This document shows positions 23,174 to 32,500 of a stretch of DNA of 55,036 nucleotides, piece by piece. Under the pieces are notes generated by a model, which was given only the letters and a program-made list of their open reading frames with translations, searched no databases and was not told where the DNA came from. Origin of the DNA: Azorhizobium doebereinerae UFLA1-100 (GTDB lineage: Bacteria > Pseudomonadota > Alphaproteobacteria > Rhizobiales > Xanthobacteraceae). Both the position numbers and the translations under genes were made by a program. Positions within the stretch are counted from its first letter, which is position 1, and each line of letters begins with the position of its first letter. The stretch is taken from the NCBI RefSeq assembly GCF_000473085.1, contig NZ_AXBA01000035.1:1-55036 (forward strand). Direction: 5' to 3'.

Positions 23174-24258
23174 CCATGGCCGGTCCCGCCATGCGTAGCC
23201 GCACGCCCGCCGCCTTCGCCAAGGGCCTGCGGTTCGAGGCGGTGCGCCTGTCCTACGGCGCGGTCGAAGCGGTGCGCGGCATCACGCTCGCGGTGGAGCC
23301 CGGCGAGGTGCTGTGCCTGCTCGGCCCGTCCGGCTGCGGCAAGACCTCGCTGCTGCGCCTCGCCGCCGGCATCGAGCAGCCCGACGGCGGGCGGCTGTGC
23401 GTGGACGACAGGGAAGTGGCCGGCCCGTCCGCCTTCGTGCCGCCGGAGCGGCGCGGGGTGGGGCTGGTGTTCCAGGACTATGCCCTGTTCCCGCATCTGA
23501 CCAATCTGGAGAACGTCATGTTCGGCCTGTCGCGCCTGAAGCGCGGCGCGGCGGAGGCGGAGGCGCGCCGGGCGCTCGACCGGGTGGGCCTGGCGGCGCT
23601 CGCGGCGGCTTATCCCCATGAATTATCCGGCGGCCAGCAGCAGCGCGTGGCGCTCGCCCGCGCGCTGGCGCCGCGCCCCGGCATCCTGCTGCTGGACGAG
23701 CCGTTTTCCGGCCTCGACCGGCGGCTGCGCGACCAGGTGCGGGCGGACACGCTGGCGGTGCTGCGCGAGGCCCGCGCTACCTGCATCATCGTCACCCACG
23801 ACCCGGAGGAGGCCATGCGCCTCGCCGACCGCATCGCTCTGCTGCGCGGCGGGGAGCTGGTGCAGCTGGGGGCGCCGGACGTGCTCTACCGCACTCCGGC
23901 GGACCTTGGTGTCGCGCGCTTCTTCTGCGAGCTGAACGAGCTGCCGGCGGTGGTGGCGGACGGGGTGGCGGACACCCCGCTCGGCCGCGTCCCGGCGCCG
24001 CATGTGGCGGCCGGGCCGGCCATCGCCGCCATCCGCCCGCAGGGGCTGGGCTTCACCGCCGCGGGCGGCGGCGTGCCGGGGCGGGTGATCGAGCGGCGCT
24101 TCCTCGGCGAGGTCGATCTCCTGGAAGTGATCATCGAGGGTTTCGAGCGCCCGCTGGTGGCGCGGGTACGGCCCGGCGGGGATCTGGCGCGCGGCAGCGA
24201 GGTGGGCATCCACGTGGACCCTGCGGAAGTCCTTGTTTTCGCCGCTTCCGGGTCCTAG
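23170..24258 (+). CDS. FbpC/PotA-type ABC transporter ATPase without nearby permease
   Basis: 362 residues from ATG 23170, overlapping the scpB stop by 4 nt. All ATPase motifs are present: GPSGCGKTSLLRL, Q-loop [38 protein letters not shown] and THDPEEAM. A C-terminal TOBE-like region begins near residue 235 (AAIRPQGLGF). The sequence resembles the ferric or spermidine importer ATPases, and a full Fbp set exists at 5.2-9 kb. No permease or binding protein lies here, so it must pair with subunits encoded elsewhere or have another role. It is followed by tatA after about 78 bp. Confidence 0.88.
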   Translation: MTMAGPAMRSRTPAAFAKGLRFEAVRLSYGAVEAVRGITLAVEPGEVLCLLGPSGCGKTSLLRLAAGIEQPDGGRLCVDDREVAGPSAFVPPERRGVGLVFQDYALFPHLTNLENVMFGLSRLKRGAAEAEARRALDRVGLAALAAAYPHELSGGQQQRVALARALAPRPGILLLDEPFSGLDRRLRDQVRADTLAVLREARATCIIVTHDPEEAMRLADRIALLRGGELVQLGAPDVLYRTPADLGVARFFCELNELPAVVADGVADTPLGRVPAPHVAAGPAIAAIRPQGLGFTAAGGGVPGRVIERRFLGEVDLLEVIIEGFERPLVARVRPGGDLARGSEVGIHVDPAEVLVFAASGS

Positions 24259-24336
24259 TCTCGCGCCTCGAATGGGGTGGCATGCGAAATCCGTCTCCGC
24301 ATGCGTCCTTTGGAAGATCCTCACGGAGGGTGAGTT

Positions 24337-24567
24337 ATGGGTTCGTTGAGCATCTGGCACTGGATCGTGGTGCTGGCCGTGGTGCTCCTGCTGTTCGGTC
24401 GCGGCAAGATCTCCGACCTGATGGGCGACGTGGCCAAGGGCATCAAGTCCTTCAAGAAGGGCATGGCGGACGACGACGAGACGCCCGCGCCGAAGGCCTC
24501 CGAGCCGCCGCGTCCGCTGCCGCATCAGGCCAGCCCCGCGCCGGAAACGGAAAAGAAAGCCGTCTGA
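24337..24567 (+). CDS. tatA: Sec-independent translocase subunit TatA
   Basis: 76 residues with the TatA plan: short N-terminus, one transmembrane helix (about 5-20, [18 protein letters not shown]), the hinge [20 protein letters not shown] as amphipathic helix, and a charged, Pro-rich tail. The RBS GGAGG precedes ATG 24337. TatA oligomers form the passage for folded proteins with twin-arginine signals. It is the first of tatABC. At least one probable Tat substrate is encoded in the window (41779). Confidence 0.95.
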   Translation: MGSLSIWHWIVVLAVVLLLFGRGKISDLMGDVAKGIKSFKKGMADDDETPAPKASEPPRPLPHQASPAPETEKKAV

Positions 24568-24621
24568 CGGTCCGCATCGCGCGAGAGAGGGCCGCGGTTC
24601 CGCCGCAGGCAGTGAGCCGTC

Positions 24622-25254
24622 ATGTTCGATATCGGCTGGTCTGAACTGATGCTGATCGGCGTTGTGGCGCTGATCGTCATCGGACCCAAGGAATTGCCCG
24701 GCGTGCTGCGCACGGTGGGGCGCACCGTCACGAAGCTGCGCCGCATGGCGGGCGAGTTCCAGGGGCAATTCAACGAGGCGTTGCGCGAGGCCGAATTGTC
24801 GGACATCCGCACCGACATCGGCAACATCGTCGGCGGCGTGAAGGACAGCGTCAGCAAGTCCTTCCCCGGCACCGAGGCGTTCGACCCCCTGCGCAGCATC
24901 CGCGAGGACATCCGCGCCAGCGTGGAGGGCGCCACGGCGCCGCCCGAGACGCCGGTGGTGCCGGCCTATGACCCGCACCGCGAGATGCGCGAGGCCATCG
25001 CCGCCTCGGTGGCCAAGGCCACCGGCGGGACTGCCACTATTGCCGCTGCGGCATCGGTGGATCAGGCCATCGCCGCGCCGACCGGCGCGGTGGAGCGCGC
25101 GCCGCTGCCACACCCGTCTCCCGTGTCCGAGCCTTTGGTTCCCTTGCCGGGCCCGGCGGCGGAACCTGTGCTCGACACCGGCCCCGATCTGTCGCAGAAC
25201 CAGCCCGTGACCGCGCCGATCGAGCCGAAGCCCGCCACCGGCGGCGCGGCCTGA
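24622..25254 (+). CDS. tatB: Sec-independent translocase subunit TatB
   Basis: 210 residues. The N-terminus MFDIGWSELMLIGVVALIVIG (in two blocks), with the FDIG-[WF]-SE mark of TatB and not TatA, is followed by GPKELPGVLRTVGRTVTKLR and a long amphipathic helix. The remaining 120 residues are a low-complexity Ala/Pro-rich tail, longer than usual for TatB but common in alphaproteobacteria. It works with TatC as the receptor for twin-arginine signals. It lies between tatA and tatC, each separated by 54-82 bp. Confidence 0.95.
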   Translation: MFDIGWSELMLIGVVALIVIGPKELPGVLRTVGRTVTKLRRMAGEFQGQFNEALREAELSDIRTDIGNIVGGVKDSVSKSFPGTEAFDPLRSIREDIRASVEGATAPPETPVVPAYDPHREMREAIAASVAKATGGTATIAAAASVDQAIAAPTGAVERAPLPHPSPVSEPLVPLPGPAAEPVLDTGPDLSQNQPVTAPIEPKPATGGAA

Positions 25255-25336
25255 GCGCGGTGGACGCAACCGCGCGCACGCACCCGTGCGCCAGTCACCC
25301 GCCGCGAGCCAGTCAACTGTGAACCATGGACCGGAC

Positions 25337-26134
25337 ATGAGCCAGGAGGACATCGACGCCTCGAAGGCCCCTTTGATCGAGCACCTGATCGAGCTGCGCT
25401 CGCGGCTGATCAAATCGGTGATCGCCTTCCTGGTGGCCTTCTTCCTGTGCTTCATGCTGGCCAAGCAGATCTACAATATCCTGCTGTGGCCCTATGAGTT
25501 CGCCTCCGGCTTCTCCGGCGGGGTGAAGCTCATCTACACCGCGCCGCAGGAATTCCTGTTCACCCAGATCAAGCTCGGCATGTTCGGCGCGGCCTTCCTG
25601 TCGTTCCCCGTGGTGGCGACACAGATCTACATGTTCGTGGCGCCCGGCCTCTACAAGCACGAGAAGAACGCCTTCCTGCCCTATCTGGTGGCGACCCCCA
25701 TCTGCTTCCTGATCGGCGCGGCCTTCGTCTATTTCGTCGCCATGCCGCTGGCCATGACCTACTTCCTGAACATGCAGCAGGCGGGCGGCGACGGGCGGGC
25801 GGAAATCTCGCTGCTGCCGCGGGTCTCGGAATATCTCTCGCTCATCACCACGCTGATCCTGGCGTTCGGCATCTGCTTCCAGATGCCGGTGATCCTGACG
25901 CTCTTGGGCCGCATCGGCATCATCACCTCCGAGCAGCTCAAGAAGGCGCGGCGCTACGCCATCGTCGGCGTGTTCGTGCTGGCGGCGGTGCTGACCCCGC
26001 CGGACGTGGTCAGCCAGCTCTCCCTTGCGATCCCGACGCTGCTTCTCTACGAAATCTCCGTCTATCTGGTGCGCATCGTGGAGAAGCGCCGGGCGGCGGA
26101 AGAAGCGGCGCGCGACGCGGCCTCCGCCTCCTAA
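25337..26134 (+). CDS. tatC: Sec-independent translocase subunit TatC
   Basis: 265 residues from ATG 25337 (MSQEDIDASKAPLIEHLIELR); an ATG in frame at 25286 adds a non-homologous stretch. Six transmembrane helices are visible. Signature residues include HLIELRSRLIKS, FVAPGLYKHEK and the loop with FGICFQMPVIL. TatC recognises the twin-arginine motif. The C-terminus is Ala/Glu-rich. It closes the tat set; serS follows after a 196-bp gap that contains a palindromic repeat. Confidence 0.96.
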   Translation: MSQEDIDASKAPLIEHLIELRSRLIKSVIAFLVAFFLCFMLAKQIYNILLWPYEFASGFSGGVKLIYTAPQEFLFTQIKLGMFGAAFLSFPVVATQIYMFVAPGLYKHEKNAFLPYLVATPICFLIGAAFVYFVAMPLAMTYFLNMQQAGGDGRAEISLLPRVSEYLSLITTLILAFGICFQMPVILTLLGRIGIITSEQLKKARRYAIVGVFVLAAVLTPPDVVSQLSLAIPTLLLYEISVYLVRIVEKRRAAEEAARDAASAS

Positions 26135-26182
26135 GCCTTCGCGGGACGCGCCTTTCGGGTTTTAGCGATGAACTGGCGGCCC

Positions 26183-26226
26183 GCTCGGGCCGTCATGGCC
26201 GGGCTTGTCCCGGCCATCCACGGGAC
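26183..26226. repeat. Hyphomicrobiales-type intergenic palindrome between tatC and serS
   Basis: ATGGCCGGG-CTTGT-CCCGGCCAT is a 9+5+9 perfect inverted repeat within a longer GC-rich element (starting near GGGCCGTCATGGCC). Repeats of this sequence are, from general knowledge, widespread between genes in Bradyrhizobium-like genomes. A terminator role is possible but no T-tract follows. Confidence 0.6.
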
Positions 26227-26330
26227 CGGGTGCCGCCAGGCGGGCGGAGCGGCGTGGATGCTCGGCACGAGGCCGGGCGTGACGGCGGGCAAGGCGGCCA
26301 GTCCATCCGGTCTGCGGCGGAGCCGGTTTC

Positions 26331-27800
26331 ATGCATGACATCAAGTGGATTCGCGACGAGCCCGAGGCTCTGGTGCGCGCGCTCGTCCGCCGCCAGGTGG
26401 CGGAAGCCGAGGCCTTGGCCCTGCGCGACAGGATCCTCGCCCTCGACACCGCCCGCCGCGAGACGCTGACCAAGCTGGAGGGCCTGCTGGCCCGCCGCAA
26501 TGCCGCCTCCAAGGAGATCGGCCAGGCCAAGGCGGCCAAGGACGAGCCCCGCGCCGCCGCCCTCATGGCGGAAGTAGCGAAGCTGAAGGAGGACGTGCCG
26601 GCGCTGGAGCAGGCGGCCAAGGCCACCGAGGCGGAGCTCAACGCCATCCTCGCCGCCGTCCCCAACGTGCCGCTCGACACCGTGCCCGAGGGCAAGGATG
26701 AGCACGACAATGTGGAATTGAAGACCTGGGGCGCCAAGCGGACCTACGCCTTCACCCCGAAGCAGCATTTCGAGCTGGGCGAGGGGCTCGGCCTGATGGA
26801 TTTCGAGACCGCCGCCAAGCTGTCCGGCGCGCGGTTCGTGGTCAACAAGGGGCCGCTGGCCCGGCTGGAGCGGGCGCTCGGCCAGTTCTTCCTCGACGTC
26901 CACACCGGCGAGCACGGCTATACGGAAGTGAACCCGCCGCTGCTGGTGCGCGACGAGGCCATGTTCGGCACGGCGCAATTGCCGAAGTTCCGCGACGATC
27001 AGTTCAGCGCCCAGCGGCTGCTGTCCGACGAGGAGCGGCACGCCATCTTCAAGCAGGTGGTGGCCGAGGACGCCGAGCATGTGGCCCGCGACGGCGTGCC
27101 GAGCCACTATCTGGTGACACGCGACGGCCTGTACGGGCTGAACGAGCAGGGTCTCGCCCGCTTCGACGAGCTGGCGAGCGCCCTGGGCGCGCTCTGGCTC
27201 ATCCCCACCGCCGAAGTGCCGCTCACCAACCTCGTGCGCGAGAGCATCCTCGCTGAAGCCGAACTGCCGCTGCGCCTCACCGCCTGCACGCCCTGCTTCC
27301 GCGCCGAGGCGGGCTCGGCCGGGCGCGACACCCGCGGCATGATCCGCCAGCACCAGTTCACCAAGGTGGAGCTGGTCTCCATCACCACGCCGGAACAGTC
27401 GCAGGAGGAGCATCACCGCATGCTCGCCAGCGCCGAGGCGGTGCTGCAGAAGCTGGACCTGCATTATCGCGTGATGACGCTGTGCACCGGCGACATGGGC
27501 TTCGCCTCGCAGAAGACCTTCGACATCGAGGTCTGGCTGCCGGGCCAGAACGCCTATCGCGAGATTTCCTCCTGCTCGGTGTGCGGCGACTTCCAGGCCC
27601 GCCGCATGGATGCCCGCTACCGCCCGGCGGAAGGAAAAGGCCCGCGCTTCGTCCACACGCTCAACGGCTCCGGCGTCGCCGTCGGCCGCGCCTTGGTGGC
27701 GGTGCTGGAAAACTACCAGCAGGAAGACGGCTCCATCGTCGTCCCCGACGTGCTGCGGCCCTACATGGGCGGCGTGAGCGTGATCGAAAAGGCGAAGTGA
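26331..27800 (+). CDS. serS: Seryl-tRNA synthetase with an extra segment in the catalytic domain
   Basis: 489 residues against about 425 in typical bacterial SerRS. The N-terminal coiled-coil tRNA-binding arm (about 25-110) is normal. The class II core has motif 1 ([11 protein letters not shown]), motif 2 [21 protein letters not shown] (two blocks) and motif 3 ([16 protein letters not shown]). The additional residues lie at about 225-287, between [10 protein letters not shown] and [14 protein letters not shown], where relatives have only a short link. The insert reads as in-frame, helical, charged sequence of normal composition, so it is unlikely to be an error. All catalytic segments are intact, so charging of tRNA-Ser and tRNA-Sec should be retained. 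Confidence 0.94.
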   Translation: MHDIKWIRDEPEALVRALVRRQVAEAEALALRDRILALDTARRETLTKLEGLLARRNAASKEIGQAKAAKDEPRAAALMAEVAKLKEDVPALEQAAKATEAELNAILAAVPNVPLDTVPEGKDEHDNVELKTWGAKRTYAFTPKQHFELGEGLGLMDFETAAKLSGARFVVNKGPLARLERALGQFFLDVHTGEHGYTEVNPPLLVRDEAMFGTAQLPKFRDDQFSAQRLLSDEERHAIFKQVVAEDAEHVARDGVPSHYLVTRDGLYGLNEQGLARFDELASALGALWLIPTAEVPLTNLVRESILAEAELPLRLTACTPCFRAEAGSAGRDTRGMIRQHQFTKVELVSITTPEQSQEEHHRMLASAEAVLQKLDLHYRVMTLCTGDMGFASQKTFDIEVWLPGQNAYREISSCSVCGDFQARRMDARYRPAEGKGPRFVHTLNGSGVAVGRALVAVLENYQQEDGSIVVPDVLRPYMGGVSVIEKAK

Positions 27801-27861
27801 GGCCGGGCGCCGGCGCGCGGCGCCTGGCTTTGCGTCGCCCTTGCCGCCCGCGTGACAGGTC

Positions 27862-27898
27862 CCCTCTCCCGCTTGCGGGGGAGGGATAGGGTGGGGGC
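27862..27898 (+). repeat. Intergenic palindromic repeat, copy 1
   Basis: CCCTCTCCCGC-TT-GCGGGGGAGGG (one mismatch in the 11-bp arms) followed by a GGGTGGGGG tail. The same unit recurs in the opposite direction at 27994-28030, and the core arm appears again at 43684. Such CCCTCTCCCGC units are common between genes in GC-rich proteobacteria. Confidence 0.65.
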
Positions 27899-27993
27899 CG
27901 AAGCGCAGCTTCGGAAACGCTTGTTCCATCCGCACGGCCGCTGCGGTCCCGGAGCGCGCACCCACCCCGCGACCTGTTCCGCGCTGACGCGCG

Positions 27994-28030
27994 GCCCCCT
28001 CCCAACCCTCCCCCGTAAGCGGGAGAGGGC
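27994..28030 (-). repeat. Intergenic palindromic repeat, copy 2 (inverted)
   Basis: Read on the minus strand it starts CCCTCTCCCGCTTACGG and keeps the GGGGGAGGG core and G-rich tail, differing from copy 1 at only a few bases over 37 nt. Head-to-head placement of two units about 95 bp apart resembles BIME-type repeat pairs. A TTTT run follows at 28031, so it may act as a terminator for plus-strand transcripts. Confidence 0.6.
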
Positions 28031-28161
28031 TTTTCCGCCGCTCCGGCGGTCTGACCGTCTGCCCGCGCCCCTACGACCTTCGTTGCAGTCTCCCCCGCCA
28101 GATTGTAAGCACCCCCTGCGCCTCCGCTGCGGCCGGGGCGGTGGTCGGACGGAGGGGTCCC

Positions 28162-28929
28162 ATGCGTATCCTGGTCACCAATGACGACGGCATCCATGCC
28201 CCGGGCCTGGAGGCCTGCGCCCGCATCGCCGCCGCTCTGTCCGACGACGTGTGGGTGGTGGCCCCCGAGGCCGACCAGTCCGGCGTCGCCCATTCGCTCT
28301 CGCTCAACGATCCGCTGCGGCTGCGCAAGGTGGACGACCGGCGCTTCGCGGTGAAGGGCACGCCCACCGATTGCGTGATCATGGCGGTGCGGCACCTGCT
28401 GATCGACAATCCGCCCGACCTCGTGCTGTCCGGCGTCAACCGCGGGCAGAACATCGCTGAGGACGTGAGCTATTCCGGCACCGTGGCGGGGGCCATCGAG
28501 GGCACCATCCTCGGCATTCCCTCCATCGCCCTGTCCCAGGCGTTCGGCCCCAAGAGCCGGGACAATCCGTCCTATGTCACCGCCGAGGCGCACGGGCCGA
28601 AGGTGATCCGCACGCTGCTGGAGGAAGGCATCCCGGCCGGCATCCTGATCAATGTGAACTTTCCCGACCGCGCGCCGGGCGAGGTGGCCGGCATCGCCGT
28701 GGCCGCCCAGGGCAAGCGCGACCAGAAGCTCATGCGCATCGATCCGCGCAAGGACGGGCGGGGCCACGACTATTTCTGGATCGCCTTCGAGCGGCGGGCG
28801 AGCGAGACCGCGCCGGGCTCCGATCTGCGGGCGCTGGACGAGGGCCGCATCGCGGTGACGCCGCTGCGCGTCGACCAGACCGACGAGCCGCTGATGACCC
28901 GCCTCGCCCAGGTGTTCGAGGCCATCTGA
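28162..28929 (+). CDS. surE: 5'/3'-nucleotidase SurE
   Basis: 255 residues from ATG 28162 (MRILVTNDDGIHAPGL) with GGAGGGG upstream; an ATG at 28141 adds seven unrelated residues. SurE is a metal-dependent phosphatase acting on nucleoside monophosphates and polyphosphate. The metal ligands D8 and D9, the S in APEADQSGVAHSLSL and N in LSGVNRGQNIAEDVSYSGT (blocks) are intact. It commonly lies with pcm and nlpD; here pcm and nlpD are about 8-11 kb upstream on the same strand. Confidence 0.95.
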   Translation: MRILVTNDDGIHAPGLEACARIAAALSDDVWVVAPEADQSGVAHSLSLNDPLRLRKVDDRRFAVKGTPTDCVIMAVRHLLIDNPPDLVLSGVNRGQNIAEDVSYSGTVAGAIEGTILGIPSIALSQAFGPKSRDNPSYVTAEAHGPKVIRTLLEEGIPAGILINVNFPDRAPGEVAGIAVAAQGKRDQKLMRIDPRKDGRGHDYFWIAFERRASETAPGSDLRALDEGRIAVTPLRVDQTDEPLMTRLAQVFEAI

Positions 28930-29095
28930 CCGGCCCGCGTGGCGGCGCGGCCGACAGGCCATGCTTTCGCCGCCGGCGCTTTGCTTCTATAAGCGCGCCC
29001 GACGGACGGGCCTCGCGGCCCGGCCGCATTCGCGTTTGCCGCGCGCCGTCCTCGGCCGCGCGTCGGCGCCTGTCGCGCTGGAGAGGAGACCGCCC

Positions 29096-29407
29096 ATGTC
29101 GGGAACCGTGAAGTCGAGCGCCGGGCTGGACGTGCGCCGCCGGCGCATCCTGTTCCGCGCCTGGCACCGGGGCACGCGGGAGATGGACCTGATCATGGGC
29201 CGCTTCGCGGATGCTGAGATCGAGGGCCTGAGCGAAGCGGAGATCGACGTGTTCGAGCACCTGCTGGAGGTGGAGGACCCGGACCTGTTCGCCTGGGTCA
29301 GCGGCTCGCTGCCGGTGCCGGCCGCGCTCGACACCCCCTTCTTCCGCAAGATCCAGGCCTGGCATCTGGCCGGCGGCTCCATGCCGGACGCCAACGCGCC
29401 GCTCTGA
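29096..29407 (+). CDS. sdhE: FAD assembly factor SdhE
   Basis: 103 residues from ATG 29096, with GAGAGGAG upstream. It promotes covalent attachment of FAD to succinate dehydrogenase. The RGTRE motif (R25-E29, in RAWHRGTREMDLIMG) matches the RGxxE signature. The helical bundle residues SEAEIDVFEHLLEVEDPDLFAWV (as two blocks) are typical. It precedes mfd by 123 bp, a conserved alphaproteobacterial pairing. Confidence 0.93.
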   Translation: MSGTVKSSAGLDVRRRRILFRAWHRGTREMDLIMGRFADAEIEGLSEAEIDVFEHLLEVEDPDLFAWVSGSLPVPAALDTPFFRKIQAWHLAGGSMPDANAPL

Positions 29408-29530
29408 CCGCGCCCGCCCGATCCCGCCGGGGACCCGCTGCGCCGCCGGCGCCGGCGCCGGCGTCCGTCCCGGCCCTCCGTTCCCGCCCGCGCCCGGCCG
29501 AGGCGCGCGGCCTTTCGATGGAATGTCCCC

Positions 29531-32500
29531 GTGAAGCGTCCCCGCTCCGTCGCCGAAGACCTCGCCCCGGGCCGTCCCCTGACCCTCGCCCGCGTGCCCG
29601 AGGGCATGGAGGGGCTGGTGGTGGCCGATCTCGCCCGCAGCGCCGCCGCCGCCAAGGATGCGCCGTGGCCTTCGCTGGCGGTCATCTGCCGCGACGGCCG
29701 GCGCCTGGCGGCGTTGGAGCGCGGGCTCGCCTTCTTCGCCCCGGAGCTGGAGGTCTACAGCTTCCCCTCCTGGGACTGCCTGCCCTATGACCGCGCCTCG
29801 CCCAACGCCGCCATCACCGCGCGGCGCATGGCGACGCTGGCCCGCCTCGCCCGGGTGAAGGGCGGGGGGCCGAGCGTGCTGCTGACCACGGTGAACGCCA
29901 CCGTGCAGCGCGTGCCGTCCAAGGCGCTGCTGGCGGCGCAGTCGCTCTCCGCCGCGCCGGGCAACGCCATCGCTTTGGAGGGCGTGGTGGAATGGGCCGA
30001 GCGCAACGGCTACCTGCGCACACCCACCGTGCGCGACACCGGCGAATATGCGGTGCGCGGCGGCCTCATCGACCTTTATCCGCCGGGCCTCGACGCGCCC
30101 ATTCGCCTGGATTTCTTCGGCGACACGCTGGAGACCATCCGCGCCTTCGATCCGGAGACGCAGCGCTCATCCGGCACGCTGCGCGCGCTCGACCTCGTGC
30201 CCATGGCCGAGTTCCAGCTGACCACCGACACCATGCGGCGCTTCCGCATGGCCTATCTGGCGGAATTCGGCGCCGCCACGAAGGGCGACACGCTCTATGA
30301 GGCGGTGAGCGAAGGCCGCCGGCATGCGGGCATGGAGCACTGGCTGCCGCTGTTCCACGAGGGGCTGGACACGCTGTTCGATTATATCGAGCGCACGCCG
30401 CTGGCCATCGAGGCGCAGGCCGAGGACGTGGCCGCCGAGCGCATCACCCAGATCGGCGACTATTACGCCGCCCGCAGGGAGGCGCTCGCCTCCGGCGCGC
30501 CGGGCGCGGTCTATAAGCCGCTGCCGCCGGACCGGCTCTATCTCACCGAGAGCGAATGGCGCGGGCATCTGGCCGCCAGCCGGGTGGCGCGCATCACCCC
30601 CTTCCTGGTGCCGGAGAGCGGGGCCGGAAAGGTGGTGGACATCGGCGGCGTCGAGGGCCGCTCGTTCGCCGCCGAGCGGGCCGACCCCGACGCCAACGTG
30701 TTCGACGCCGCCATCGCCCATGTGCGCGAGCTGCAAGGGCAGGGGCGCAAGGTGATCCTGGCCGGCTGGAGCGAGGGCTCGCGCGAGCGGCTCGCCACGG
30801 TGCTGGCCGACCACGGGCTGAAGGATCTGGCGCCGATCTCCAGGTTCGCCAGCATCGAGGCCATGCCGCGCACCAAGGCGACGCTGGCCATCTATGGGGT
30901 GGAGCGCGGCTTCGAGACGCCGGACTTCGCCGTCATCGGCGAGCAGGACATCCTCGGCGACCGCCTGGTGCGGCCCAAGCGCAAGGCGCGCCGGCCGCAG
31001 GACGTGATCTCCGAACTGACCTCGCTGACCGCCGGCGACCTCGTGGTGCATGTGGACCACGGCATCGGCCGCTTCGTCGGCCTCAAGGCCATCGAGGCCA
31101 TGGGCGCGCCGCACGACTGCCTGGAGCTGCACTATGCCGGCGGCGACAAGCTGTTCCTGCCGGTGGAGAACCTGGAGCTGCTGACGCGCTACGGCTCGGA
31201 GGACACCGAGGCGCAGCTGGACAAGCTGGGCGGCGGCGGCTGGCAGACGCGCAAGGCGCGGATGAAGAAGCGCATCCGCGAGATGGCCGGCGAACTGATC
31301 AAGATCGCCGCCGCGCGCCACCTGTCCGAGGCGCCGCGCCTGGTGCCCGCCGCCGGGCTCTATGACGAGTTCCGCGCCCGCTTCCCCTACGAGGAGACCG
31401 ACGACCAGGAGGCCGCCATCGACGCGGTGCTGGACGATCTCGGCTCCGGCCACCCGATGGACCGTCTGGTGTGCGGCGACGTCGGCTTCGGCAAGACCGA
31501 GGTGGCGTTGCGCGCCGCCTTCGCGGTGGCGCTGTCCGGCAAGCAGGTGGCGGTGGTGGTGCCCACCACGCTGCTCGCCCGCCAGCATTTCCGCACCTTC
31601 TCCGAGCGCTTCAAGGGCCTGCCGGTGAACGTGGCGCAGGCCTCGCGCATGGTCACCGGCAAGGACCTGACGGCGGTGAAGAAGGGCCTTGCCGACGGCA
31701 CGGTGGACATCGTGGTGGGCACCCACGCGCTGCTGGGCAAGGCGATCCAGTTCCGCGACCTCGGCCTCGTCATCGTCGACGAGGAGCAGCATTTCGGCGT
31801 CGCCCACAAGGAGCGCCTCAAGGCGCTGCGGGCGGCGGTGCACGTGCTCACTTTGACCGCCACCCCGATCCCGCGCACGCTGCAACTGGCCATGACCGGG
31901 GTGCGTGAGCTGTCGCTCATCGCCACCCCGCCGGTGGACCGCCTGGCGGTGCGCACCTTCGTCACCCCGTTCGATCCCTTGATCGTGCGCGAGGCGCTGC
32001 TGCGCGAGCGCTATCGCGGCGGGCAGAGCTTCTACGTGGTGCCGCGCATCGAGGATCTCGCCGAGGTGCGCGAGTTCCTGGAGAAGCAGGTGCCGGAGGT
32101 GAAGGTGGCGGTGGCGCACGGCCAGATGGCCGCCACCACGCTCGAAGACATCATGACCGCCTTCTACGACGGGCAGTACGACGTGCTGCTGTCCACCACC
32201 ATCGTCGAGAGCGGGCTCGACGTGCCCAACGCCAACACGCTGATCGTCCACCGGGCGGACATGTTCGGCCTGTCGCAGCTCTACCAGCTGCGCGGCCGCG
32301 TCGGGCGGGCCAAGGCGCGCGCCTACGCCATCTTCTCGGTGCCGGCGACCAAGCCGGTGACGCCTCAGGCTGAGCGGCGGCTCAAGGTGCTCCAGTCGCT
32401 GGAGACGCTGGGCGCCGGCTTCCAGCTGGCCAGCCACGACCTCGACATCCGCGGCGCCGGCAACCTGCTCGGCGACGAGCAGTCCGGCCACATCAAGGAG

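Larger units (their letters stand above)
27801..28161. other. Intergenic region between serS and surE with paired repeats
   Basis: 361 bp with no gene. It is taken up largely by two inverted copies of a palindromic repeat (27862-27898 and 27994-28030, see separate entries) and ends in the surE leader. The central 90 bp has no clear feature. The repeats may end serS transcription from either side. Confidence 0.7.
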
